This document shows positions 23,465-31,626 of a DNA stretch of 64,000 nt, in pieces. A model generated the notes under the pieces. The model was not told the origin of the DNA. It was given only the letters and a program-made list of their open reading frames with translations, and did not search any database. The DNA comes from Acholoe squamosa (taxonomy: Eukaryota > Annelida > Polychaeta > Phyllodocida > Polynoidae): contig OX439038.1 in NCBI GenBank assembly GCA_949317995.1, forward strand, positions 69,512,659-69,576,658, in the 5' to 3' direction. How positions within the stretch are numbered: the stretch's first letter is position 1; each line of letters opens with the position of its first letter. The translations under genes and the position numbers were made by a program.

Positions 23465-24285
23465 ATGATTTTTTCCACTGTCGGTGCTAAGCTATCTCAG
23501 CATATCACGGATAGAGGATTCCCAGAGAGAATTCTACTGGAAGAGCCTGCTGATTCAGTTGAGGAAATGGTGAGAGTAGATAAATGTTTAGTTGAGCTTT
23601 TTTTCAAGGAAATAAATGTTAATAAAACATCAGGGATTGAAGGTATCAGATGTGACATACTTAAAACAGCTCTCCTGTTCTTACTGAAACCTATGATCTG
23701 GTTGTATCAGCTGACCTATTCCAGTGGTATTTTTCCAGATTCATGGAAAATAGCACATGTAAATCCCATACCCAAAACTGGTAACAGTAAGCATATAACA
23801 AATTGGAGGCCAATCTCATTGCTCCCAGTTCCCTCTAAAATAGCCGAGCGATTAATGTACATACATCTGGGAGAAGTTCTTAAAAAAAAGCACTTTCTGT
23901 CAAAATCCCAATTTGGATATAGACCAGGTCTGGGTTTGACTCTGTCCATCATAAGTATCTAATAGAGTTGCTTGGTGAATTGGGTTTACATGATACCAAC
24001 CTAAACTTGCTTATAAGCTATTTGACAGGGCGAATGCAATACACTAAGATAGGTACATATATATCTGGTATAAATCCTGTACGATATGGTGTCCCTCAAG
24101 GTTCTGTACTCGGGCCGCTATTGTTCATTATGTATATAAATGATGTCAGCGATATGCTGGGGGATTGCCGGCATTATTTGTATGCTGGCGATCTAGTAAT
24201 ATATTGTTCCAATAATAAGGTAGACCTAATAAGAGAGAGGCTACAAATGGCATTGAATCGATTAGCATCTGACAGTCAACTCTGA
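23465..24285 (+). pseudogene. LINE reverse transcriptase
   Basis: Blocks in order: INVNKTSGIEGIRCDILK (RT0/1), NPIPKTGNSKHITNWRPISL (RT2), LSKSQFGYRPGLG (RT2a-3), GVPQGSVLGPLLFIMYINDV (RT4), then HYLYAGDLVIYC where the catalytic YADD should be. Tyr-Ala-Gly-Asp replaces Tyr-Ala-Asp-Asp, so one of the two metal-binding aspartates is lost. A stop at about 23960 breaks the frame just after RT3. Dead copy. Confidence 0.88.
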
Positions 24286-24289
24286 TAAA

Positions 24290-24968
24290 TTGAAGGTTGT
24301 GTGGTATGGCTCGATCAATAAGCTGAGTAAAACAAAAGGTATCACTCTACATCTATGTAACAAGGAGCTTGAGGTGCTAGACAACTACTGTTACCTAGGT
24401 TTGAAGCTTGATAGTGCTCTTAGTTTTGCCCCAGCCTTAAAGGACCTGTGTAGCAAAGTTCATCATAGGCTATTAAGGTTTAGTAAGTTCCGTAACAGTC
24501 TAACTGAAAACGTTGCTATAACTGTGTATAAAGCGACTATCTTATCTGTCTGTGATTATGCTTGCTTTGCCTATGAGGGTGCAAATGATGGGCTCCTAAA
24601 AACATTGGATAGACTCCAAAAAAGGGGTTTGAAAATATGTTATAGAGGTAAGCAGATGTCTGAATATGAGATGTACGCAGCCTCTGACATTCCTAAGCTA
24701 AATAGACGTCGCCAGGAATTACATGTATAAGTTGACGAAGCGCCCGGAGTGGCTGGACCTTAAAGTACGGAGACCAGGACTAGGCTCTGAGGCTAAAATA
24801 CAATTTAAGATGTTTCATGCACGAAACTTTGGTTATAATAATGCGCCCCTGTATAAAGGAGTCACTCTCTTGAACACCATCCAAACGTCTGAGAACAAAC
24901 ACAAGTTCAAGACACATATTAGAGGAGTGGAGGATTTAACCACCGTTCCTGACGATGATAATAGTTAG
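24290..24968 (+). pseudogene. LINE thumb and C-terminal region
   Basis: The segment NYCYLGLKLDSALSFAPALK is the RT8-9 'YLG..LD' block; a helical thumb with LLKTLDRLQKRGLKICYRG follows, then a short C-terminal part ending at 24968 in a related frame. The frame change near 24720 comes at an ATG shared by both pieces. No zinc-finger gag-like motif is seen. Confidence 0.75.
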
Positions 24969-25779
24969 GTTATTAATATAGGTTTATAATATCTGAGCTG
25001 TTCGATTGAACTGCACCTGTAGCAACTAGTACAATGCAATTGTTAACATTGCGCCCTTAGACCACTTATGTTGGTTAAGTGTTATGCCTATGAATTGGCC
25101 ACTAGGGAGCAGTTCCCTTGGACTGCACCTATGGTGGCACATAATATTACAATGAGCCACATCTGTGGCAACTAGGAACATGCAATTGTTAACATTGAGC
25201 ACTTAATACCACTTATGTTGGTTAATTGTTATCCCTTTGAGTTGGCCACTAGGGAGCTGTTCACTTGGACTGCACCTATGGTGGCTGATAATATTACAAC
25301 TAGCTAATGTGTATTACACAAAGCCTCTTGTCTTGGTCCACTGTTATCTGATACAAGAATTAGTATGCCATCTATCAATTTCAGTCCTTTTATTCCCTCT
25401 TTATGCAAATGCCAACTAGCGTGAGTAGTAATTACTGATGAGGTCAATTGTTCTATTTTTGTATATAGTACATAGTGTAATGTGTATATTTAATATTTAT
25501 TATTTATTGATTGTATGCACTCATCTTTCATTCTAATTTGGTTTATCATCATACACATTATCTGTGCAAACAAATTTGGTGTAACAAGAGATCGTGGAAT
25601 TCATCTTATTGTCAGGCTACCACTGTTGTATGATTGTGATTTGTCAATAAACACTTTTCAAACCTCAAAAATATGACGGTGGCGGCAGAGGAGGGGTTGT
25701 TTTCACGCTTATCAGCAGCAGGAGGCACACCAGGAGGAGAAGTAGTGAAAGAAGGAGTCCCAGCAGCACCAGCAGCACC

Positions 25780-25900
25780 AGCACCAGCACCAGCACCAGT
25801 AGCAGGTGCGGGGACATCAGGTACTCATCGTGATTTCGAGAGCGACTTAGGATTGACGAGAGCCAAGCGCTTGTAGTGTTGCTCCTCTGGGTCCGTCATC
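25780..25900 (-). pseudogene. Polinton 1 gene fragment beyond the LINE
   Basis: On the minus strand a short frame MTDPEEQHYKRLALVNPKSL begins at about 25898. The (K)xLxLV(P/N)xxLL opening is seen in unassigned Polinton genes, so this may be the front part of the gene at 20509-21114, separated from it by the LINE. A (GGTGCT)-type alanine-coding run lies just inside. Tentative. Confidence 0.35.
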
Positions 25901-25940
25901 GAGGCGGTGGTGGTGGTGGTGAGGTGTCGAATGACGAGCT

Positions 25941-26270
25941 CTATATACGGAGGATGCTTTTTATAAGGGGTAAGGCAATGCCTATTACAGCCGGAATGAG
26001 GAAACCACCCCTTTGAACCAAGACGTTTCTCTTTCTTTTGATAGCAGTAGCTTTTTTGCTCACCGTCCTCAACATGTCAGCAAATTCTCGAAGACTTTCC
26101 AGTTGATTCTCGGTGAGCGGAATGTTTCCCATTAAATTCTGACAGATTTCGCTCAACATCGTGATCAAATCGTTGCTTCCAGAGCCTGTTCAATGCTCAC
26201 AATCCTCCGGCGAACACTTTGCCAAGTGTTTAAGGGTGCCGTAATGTCTTTTGTGTCGATGAGTAGCCAT
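25941..26270 (-). pseudogene. Polinton 1 QRGGFL small protein
   Basis: Start MATHRHKRHYGTLKHLAKCS at 26270. It ends with the hallmark (K)RKRNVLVQRGGFLIPAVIGI stretch and a C-terminal hydrophobic helix. A small basic protein with a LVQRGGF(L) motif next to the packaging ATPase is, as I recall, a recurrent feature of Polinton-like elements and adintoviruses; its function is not established. Its ATG overlaps the stop of the ATPase (TAATG), implying one transcript. The same overlap is kept in the second element at 60623. About 100 codons, broken. Confidence 0.65.
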
Positions 26271-26955
26271 TACTTTCTCTTTCTATTTTTGTCTAGCTGA
26301 ACGAACACGATCTGATCGTCTATGGACATCAGGGAGGAGCGTATTGTCAGGTCGACCGGTGTTGTCTGCTTGAAGTCCAGAAGCAGGTATGAGTGAGGTC
26401 GCTTGAGTTCATGGGTAAATATACTGGAGAGAGCCGACGCCTTGGAGGGAAACACCTGACACCTGAGTCAGAGCACCTATTTGTCCCATGTCGTGAGGGT
26501 TCTTAAAAATGATCATGTAGTGAGCGTTCAGACTCATAGTTCGAAATTCGGGTGATTTCTGGAATAGGTTCTGAGTGATATATATGACGCTCATGTTCCA
26601 GTGATGGGAATATTTGGTGAAGATGTCGGCTACAACTTGCTGATTGGAACTGCTCATCAGATCGTCCAATATCAGTTTGTGGTCGAAGGGTAGACGCTTC
26701 TTCGTCTCCCGCTATGTCTTCTTTGCTGGGAAGACCTTCTCTGAATTCCACCCCGTAGTCCTTTTGCCACTCGCAGTAATTGTAAAAGATCTTTTCCACC
26801 GGCGGTGTGACCAAATTGTTAACATTGCTCAGTAATCGATTCTCCAAGTGTGATTTTCCACAACTGGATGGACCTCTGATGATACAACTAAAGGGTCCTT
26901 GTAGTCAGGGATCGAAATCTATTTCGGTGAAGGGTGTGATTTTACCACTCGACAT
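26270..26955 (-). pseudogene. ATPase: Polinton 1 packaging ATPase (FtsK/HerA, A32-like)
   Basis: Starts near 26955. A P-loop GPSSCGKS is readable near 26870, followed by VEKIFYNYCEWQ, a Walker B-type DDLM, then SVIYITQNLF with the conserved Gln-Asn, LNAHYMIIFKNPHDM and a C-terminal SYLLLDFKQTTPVDLTIRSS block. It matches the genome-packaging ATPase of Polintons and virophages across its length (about 225 codons). A close copy sits at 60625-61308. Broken. Confidence 0.87.
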
Positions 26956-27162
26956 TTTTCAGCGCTCTTTATTGAGTCGTAGTAGTGGTAACAGTCGTGG
27001 TGATGGTAGCGAGTTTTATTCTGTTTTGTTAAGTTTCACGACACCCGATAACATCCACATCTCCGTCTCTCATATTTTTTTCTTCTTTTTGCAATATATT
27101 TTATTTTCACTCAATTTATCCATAAAATTTTTTATCAGACTCTGGAGATATTTTTTTCCTCT

Positions 27163-27486
27163 TTATCTATTTGGGCAAAGCTTGTTGCTTTGCCTTCTTC
27201 CCCTCCTTTTCTTTAACATGACTGTATCCAAAATGGTATCATGGGTAACAGCACAGTGGTAACAAATACAAATTGGAATGTAATCTTTAAAGTAGTTCGT
27301 CCCCTTCTTCTTCAATTCGGTCACATTGTAATATGCCGGATAACAGGTGACGACTTCAAAACGATTCCAGATCGTGTTCATGTCGGCCACCACGCACACC
27401 CACTGAGTGGGAGCGGCGGTTACCCCCAAATAACCAATGTCCTCGTCGAATCTTTCTATAGCACTTATTCTCACCATTTTGAACAC
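27163..27486 (-). pseudogene. Polinton 1 unassigned gene (VRISAIERFDEDIGYLGV)
   Basis: About 107 codons. It has WVCVVADMNTIWNRFEVVTC, YNVTELKKKG, a Cys-containing ICICYHCAVT stretch and a basic C-terminus KKRRGRRQSNKLCPNR. The second element keeps the same protein at about 61640-61960 with mostly conservative differences, so it was a real gene of the lineage. I do not recognise the family. It is the outermost minus-strand gene, next to the divergence region. Confidence 0.55.
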
Positions 27487-27544
27487 CCTTTATCTTCATG
27501 AAATGCCCAAAGAGTGGGTGCACTGAGGGTGGTTATCAAACAGT

Positions 27545-27702
27545 AATGTTCTTGTTCTTGTTCTTGTTCTTCTTGTTGTTCTTGTTCTTGTTCTTGTTCT
27601 TTTCTTGTTCTTCTTCTTCTTCTTCTTCTTCTTCTTCTTTCTTCTTCTTCTTCTTCTTCTTCTTCTTCTTCTTCTTCTTCTTCTTCTTCTTCTTCTTCTT
27701 CT

Positions 27703-27734
<32 letters not shown>

Positions 27735-27735
27735 A
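27545..27735. repeat. (CTTGTT)n and (TTC)n microsatellite
   Basis: A hexanucleotide-like tract CTTGTT at 27545-27610 passes into nearly pure TTC to 27733. Long Glu, Leu, Phe or Lys frames across it are artefacts. Confidence 0.97.
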
Positions 27736-28253
27736 CAGGGATATCTATTATCAGTTTTACTTCCAGGAAAAATACCCCAGGGTGCATGTCTGCCTCTACA
27801 AACATGGCGCGCCAGTGGTAAGCAGATTAAGTCTAACAAATCAACAAGTTAATCCCCCTTTCTGCTCCTCCTCTGGGTGTGGGTTACCTTCTATGTCTGT
27901 GGATGGGGGAAAGGGGGAATTACGCTCTATTCCCATTGAGACAACACCTTGATGATCTAAGATCTTTTCTTTTAAATCCTCCTGCAGTGGACGAGGGTGA
28001 AAATCAAACAAACAGATACCCTACCGAGGGAGAATCTCTGTGACTATGGGATCAGATCCTTTAAGTCTTTTATCTTTTCCCTCTGGGACCAACCACACTT
28101 AATGATCTACCAAGCAAAGGTCTCTGTGAAAATGGGATTAAATCTCTTTTAATTCTTTGATCGATTTAAAACCACAGTTAAGAGGTTTATCTGGGACTGG
28201 GTACATAAGGGAGAGTAAAATTTTGTTCCCTCACACTTCCTCTGCCACCGTTA
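27736..28253. promoter_or_regulatory. Divergent intergenic region of Polinton 1, conserved in Polinton 2
   Basis: Lies between the minus-strand gene cluster and the plus-strand unit. It matches about 63060-63686 closely although it shows no durable frame, for instance the blocks gtctaacaaatcaacaagtt and gatcttttcttttaaatcct. Inside are two imperfect units of about 55 bp (28018-28078 and 28110-28165) sharing CTCTGTGA, an ATGGGAT core and an AAGTCTTT-like end. Retention of non-coding sequence in two copies suggests a shared promoter or another cis-acting region. Confidence 0.5.
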
Positions 28254-28420
28254 TCATGGAAACACGGACCACTCTACAGACTATCAAATCTGAGAACCCA
28301 AAAACTGCTACAGCATCACCATATTCACCCTCCTTGCTGATCTGTTCACGGGTGAAGCTGACGCCGAATTTTGTATCCATCCATACGAATGGTTGGATGC
28401 TGGTGCTGCTGCTGGTGCTA

Positions 28421-28451
<31 letters not shown>

Positions 28452-28656
28452 TGGTGCTGCTGGTGCTGCTGCTGGTGCTGGTGCTGCTGGTGCTGCTGCT
28501 GGTGCTGCTGGTGCTGCTGCTGGTGCTGCTGACAAATACCCACCACTTGTCACACCTAAACCCATAGACATCGCAGCTCTGGCTAAAGATGCTGAAGTGG
28601 GTGACCTCACCGGATATGGAGGTGGATATCTTGGTTACTACTGCTGCTGCTACTAG
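28254..28656 (+). pseudogene. Polinton 1 plus-strand gene with Ala/Gly repeat
   Basis: Opens METRTTLQTIKSENPKTATA and passes into an (AGA/GAA)n stretch coded by GCTGGT repeats (28398-28530), then a conserved TPKPIDIAALAKDAEVGDLT and a GYGGGYLGY tail. The second element has the same head, a shorter Ala/Gly tract and the same tail, showing that the array length varies. Gene orientation is opposite to all the virion genes. Family not recognised. Confidence 0.5.
28398..28530. repeat. GCTGGT/GCTGCT array
   Basis: A nearly pure mixture of GCTGCT and GGTGCT units inside the plus-strand Polinton gene, about 130 bp here. The second element has only about 35 bp at 63840-63876. Confidence 0.95.
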
Positions 28657-28769
28657 TGCTGTACATTACCACCACCACCCCCATCGCCCGTGGATATAGC
28701 TCTTCTGGATGGAGCCTCTAACGTTAAAGTACTACCTTATCTACTCGTATATTGTTAAAGGAGAATAAA

Positions 28770-30027
28770 TTATGTGTACTGCGAACCGTTTTACACATGG
28801 GAAATAATCAATGCAACAGATGTGCTGTTCTTTAAAGCACTGTTGTTGAAACAAAATGTTCATAAAGGACTCATTTCTAATCAGTCATTTGATTTATTGA
28901 AAGAGTGTTTCAACAATGTTTTCTGGAGAGGGACTGATGTCTTTGCAGACAGATCGATAGGAGTGTAGGGGGAAGTATGGTTGCCCTGCACCTCCTAGTG
29001 ACTGATCTGTACAAGGTTCCCAAGTATGCAAAGTGGGCGAGCCAGCTTAGTGTAGTGGTTAGCGCACTGGACTCCGGATGAAGGTAGCACGGGTTCGAGT
29101 CCCGCATCTGATGAAACACTTTTCACTTGGTACCTTTACATTGGCACCAGATGTGCACGCACGTAACCCCAGGGACAGCTCTTCTGAGAAAAAATGGTTG
29201 ATCAGTCCCTCGGATGTCTGTTGGTGTTGAGTTCCAAGCACTTAGTGGTTGGTAGCCAGCAGCTCATGCTTGGATCTACTAGGGGGTAGTGGCTGGCACC
29301 TCAGTGGAGGTGCTGGGGGTAGTGTCAGGCACCCCAGTCTTGATGAATAGCTGGGGGTAGTGTGTGGCACCTCAGTGCTGATGATGGCTGGGGCAAGTGT
29401 CAGGCACCCAAGTGCTTGGATCTGGGGGGGGGGTAGTCTAGGGGGAAGTATGGTTGCCATGCACCTCCTATTGACTGATCTGTACATGGTTCCCAAGTAT
29501 GCAAAGTGGACGAGCCAGATTAGTGTAGTGGTTAGCACACTGGACTCCAGATGAAGGTAGCGCAGGTTCGAGTCCCGCATCTGGTGAAACACTTTTCACT
29601 TGGTACCTTTACAGGAGTATATCAATTTCACAATCAGAAAACCTATCCTCTCATTAAAAGACGGTATACGTTAAAATCTACCAACGCTTTAATATTTCTT
29701 CGCGAGAAAAACTCAAACCTTTTAAGTTACATGTGTTGTCATGACTCTGAGAGAATATTCAACACCTTCTGTCAAGAGTGTTTAGACCGTGTGCTCTGTA
29801 GAGAGTTTCATTTTGAAAATATACAGAACGCTCTACAGAGAAGCATCATGTCCGAACAAACTGAATGGCATACTTGGTTTTATACTTCAGTGGATTTCTA
29901 TTGTAATTTAGATGATATGTGGACAGGAAGTATGACTTACACCATTCCTGCATATCGAAAGAACACTTGCATGAAAATCATATACAAAGATTACACTATG
30001 TACAGTCTGGATTATGATAAAAAATGA
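28770..30027 (+). pseudogene. Polinton 1 right-end plus-strand gene, split by an insertion
   Basis: Two readable parts flank the insertion at 28967-29613. The first has YTWEIINATDVLFFKALLLK and a LKECFNNVFWRGTDVFADRS stretch; the second has HNQKTYPLIKRRYTLKSTNA, a Cys/His-bearing CCHDSERIFNTFCQECLDRV and a WHTWFYTSVDFYCNLDDMW block, ending at 30027 just inside the right terminal repeat. About 200 codons in total. I do not recognise the family, and the second element is cut by the window before this point. Confidence 0.55.
28967..29613 (+). mobile_element. Paired tRNA-like direct repeats (SINE dimer or TRIM-like element)
   Basis: Two direct copies of about 170 bp (28967-29132 and 29440-29613) flank about 300 bp. 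Each runs from tagggggaagtatggttgcc to cttggtacctttaca and contains a tRNA-type A box (TAGTGTAGTGGTTAGCGCA) and B box (GGTTCGAGTCC). The first repeat is followed by TTGGCACCAGATGTGC, which looks like a primer-binding site, and the second is preceded by a G10 tract, like a polypurine tract. Host flanks share GGAG(T). The interior has diverged repeats of about 50 bp with ggggtagtg...ggcacc. It interrupts a Polinton gene. Confidence 0.65.
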
Positions 30028-30085
30028 ATGTATATACTTGTAAATATATTTGTTCAAATAAATATAAAAAATTGAAATGTATTTG

Positions 30086-30412
30086 AATATATCTCATTTA
30101 CATAATAAACCCCGCCCACGTCATCACGTGACCACACTCATCCCCTAATTAGGTCACATTACCATGGTGACCAGAATGCCAGCCTCTAATTGGCAGAGAG
30201 GTGGTCGCTAATCCCCTAATTAGGTCACGTTACCATGGTGACCAGAATGCTGGCCTCTGATTGGCTGAGAGGTGGTCGCTTATCCCCTAACTAGGTCATG
30301 TTACCATGGCAACGGGTCACGTTACCAAATAGAGGCCTCTGATTGGCTGCATCTCGGGTGAGTAATATCCTGTAGTTAGCTATAGTCCCGTTCCGATACA
30401 TACTATACTACT
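30086..30412. repeat. Polinton 1 right terminal inverted repeat
   Basis: Inverse of 15233-15624, ending CCGATACATACTATACTACT. It keeps the 75-bp tandem units with CCAAT and CCATGG motifs but is shorter on its inner side than the left repeat. Confidence 0.9.
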
Positions 30413-30418
30413 ATAGAT
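30413..30418. repeat. Target-site duplication, right (ATAGAT)
   Basis: Exact partner of 15227-15232. The uninterrupted relative in the B unit near 47785 reads cattgtctttgagacagg, confirming where host sequence resumes. Confidence 0.9.
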
Positions 30419-30539
30419 CTTTGAGACAGGAATAAGTGTTGTAATAATCATATCTAATCAAACACACTGATTTAGCCTAGCAAATCAAGTAACATACCTG
30501 AGAATTCTACACCTGGGCAATTATTCAATAGGAATCCAT

Positions 30540-30800
30540 GATTAACCCCTAGGTGCCCAAGCGCGCTTTAAAGCGTTTTTAGCCTTAAATTAAGGTTTTA
30601 GCTTTAAATGCATGTATATTAAAAGAAATTATCATCCAGGTACTTCTACTGGTCCAATCTGTAAAGTTAAACCCTCTCAAGAACGCCTATGACACCCCAA
30701 ATTTATTGCAACAATCCATTTTGCTGTATTTTTATTCTAGGCATAGTGGGTCAAAACCTAATAAATGAGTTCTCATTTATGTGGTTCCTTAGGGGACAAT
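30540..30800. repeat. Dispersed repeat shared with 44553-44785
   Basis: Shared phrases include aaatgcatgtatatt(a/g)aaa, catccag and cttctactggtccaatctg(t/c)aaagtta. A weaker, partial relative lies at 51612-51730. It starts around a (C)TAGGTGCCCAA(G/A) motif and ends near a CCTCCAG motif, which could be a short terminal inverted repeat (CTAGG / CCTCCAG is weak). Confidence 0.55.
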
Positions 30801-31412
30801 CCTCCAGGTGGTAACATTTGACATGATACCAAGCTGATGCTATCTCACATGCCTCCAATTCCCCATCACTTTCTTCTTTAGGCCTTAGCCATTGCAGCCA
30901 TTCAATTTACAAGAACTGTTAGTACCAATAAAGATGATTTGTGCATTGTTATCAACACATTATATTTCCTGTTATGTGTGGCAGTACACATTCAGCTCTG
31001 TAAAGTTTCAGACCTCTAAGTCAAGAGCACCTAGGAAAAGAGCATTCAGAAAATGTAATGTGAAGCCCATATCTAAGGAGAAGTTCAAAATAACATATGG
31101 CCTAATCAATGCATGCAGTTATATACTTGGAAATAAATAGAAAATCTCCAAATAATTCTGGGCACAAAAAGTTTAAATAAATTGAAAACAAAACTCATCC
31201 AAAAGGAAATATTCCAGAATAAGATGTTACACTATAGAACATGTGTACACCCTGGTGACCATAGATGTGTATAGGCCCATGCACATAGCATCATGTACAT
31301 TGTTCACATAGCCGTCAGTCAATGGTTAAGCAGAAAAGGTGGTACAGTGCCCTTGGTTTCCTGGGACTAAGGTCCCACTTTTTGAATGTGTGGCGAGTCC
31401 CAGTGTGAAAGT

Positions 31413-31626
31413 ACTATAATACCCTGCATATAAGGAGCACCCCATATATAAGGTGCAGCACGAGTTGAAATGAAAGTTATAAGGTGCACCCAGAGTTAGT
31501 TTTGAACACTTTAGTACTGTTCTATTATGATATCTTCACCTATAAGGCACACCCCTAAGTGCTATAGGCTGCAGTAGGAGTCCATCCTCGTGTATAAGTC
31601 ACACCTAATATACTGGGTATTATGGC
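31413..31626. mobile_element. MITE-like element, ATAAGGCGCACC family, copy 3
   Basis: Left end ataccctgcatataaggagc, right end gtataagtcacacctaatat followed by actgggtatta; the interior has several ataaggtgcacc units. It shares the phrase tttagtactgttctat with copy 1 (1505-1520). Sits in the 5' flank of paralogue A. Confidence 0.6.

Larger units (their letters stand above)
22100..25671 (+). mobile_element. LINE (non-LTR retrotransposon), decayed, inserted in Polinton 1
   Basis: The coding body runs 22702-24968, followed by about 700 bp of 3' sequence ending near aataaacacttttcaaac at about 25671. It carries the start of an APE-type endonuclease, the pre-RT linker, reverse transcriptase with NWRPISLLPVPSKIAERLMY and GVPQGSVLGPLLF blocks, and a thumb/C-terminal region. 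The style resembles the CR1/Jockey-type superfamily; exact clade unresolved. The 5' limit is uncertain (22000-22500) and no target duplication was identified. Direct 3' repeats of about 170 bp (near 25030 and 25190) share attgttaacattg(c/a)gc. Confidence 0.88.
15233..30412. mobile_element. Polinton/Maverick element 1, fossil with both ends
   Basis: It is 15,180 bp long with terminal inverted repeats of about 330-390 bp beginning AGTAGTATAG and a 6-bp target duplication ATAGAT. Parts in order: left repeat; protease, major capsid, basic core proteins, minor capsid and integrase on the minus strand; an unassigned gene; an inserted LINE; a QRGGFL small protein and ATPase; an unassigned minus-strand gene; a conserved non-coding divergence region; a plus-strand unit; right repeat. 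The set fits the virion-forming Polinton/adintovirus type, but no protein-primed DNA polymerase B is recognisable. The genes carry many breaks, more than ten across the element. The two terminal repeats still look roughly 90 per cent alike by eye, suggesting a moderately old insertion that post-dates the iGluR duplication. Confidence 0.93.

Noticed and set aside
27471-27952. Poly-Glu, poly-Lys, poly-Phe and poly-Leu frames
   Set aside because: Artefacts of the (TTC)n tract in every frame.
29040-29115. Functional tRNA gene
   Set aside because: A and B boxes are present but the acceptor and anticodon stems do not fold properly, and the sequence is repeated within a mobile unit; a tRNA-derived repeat is more likely.
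29085-29130. Hammerhead ribozyme (CTGATGA followed by GAAAC-like bases)
   Set aside because: CTGATGAAAC occurs once, but the second repeat has CTGGTGAAAC and the required stems are not visible, so the match looks accidental.
30892-31140. 82-codon plus-strand frame as a gene
   Set aside because: No domain; lies in the duplicated gene flank where the matching B region has no equivalent open frame.
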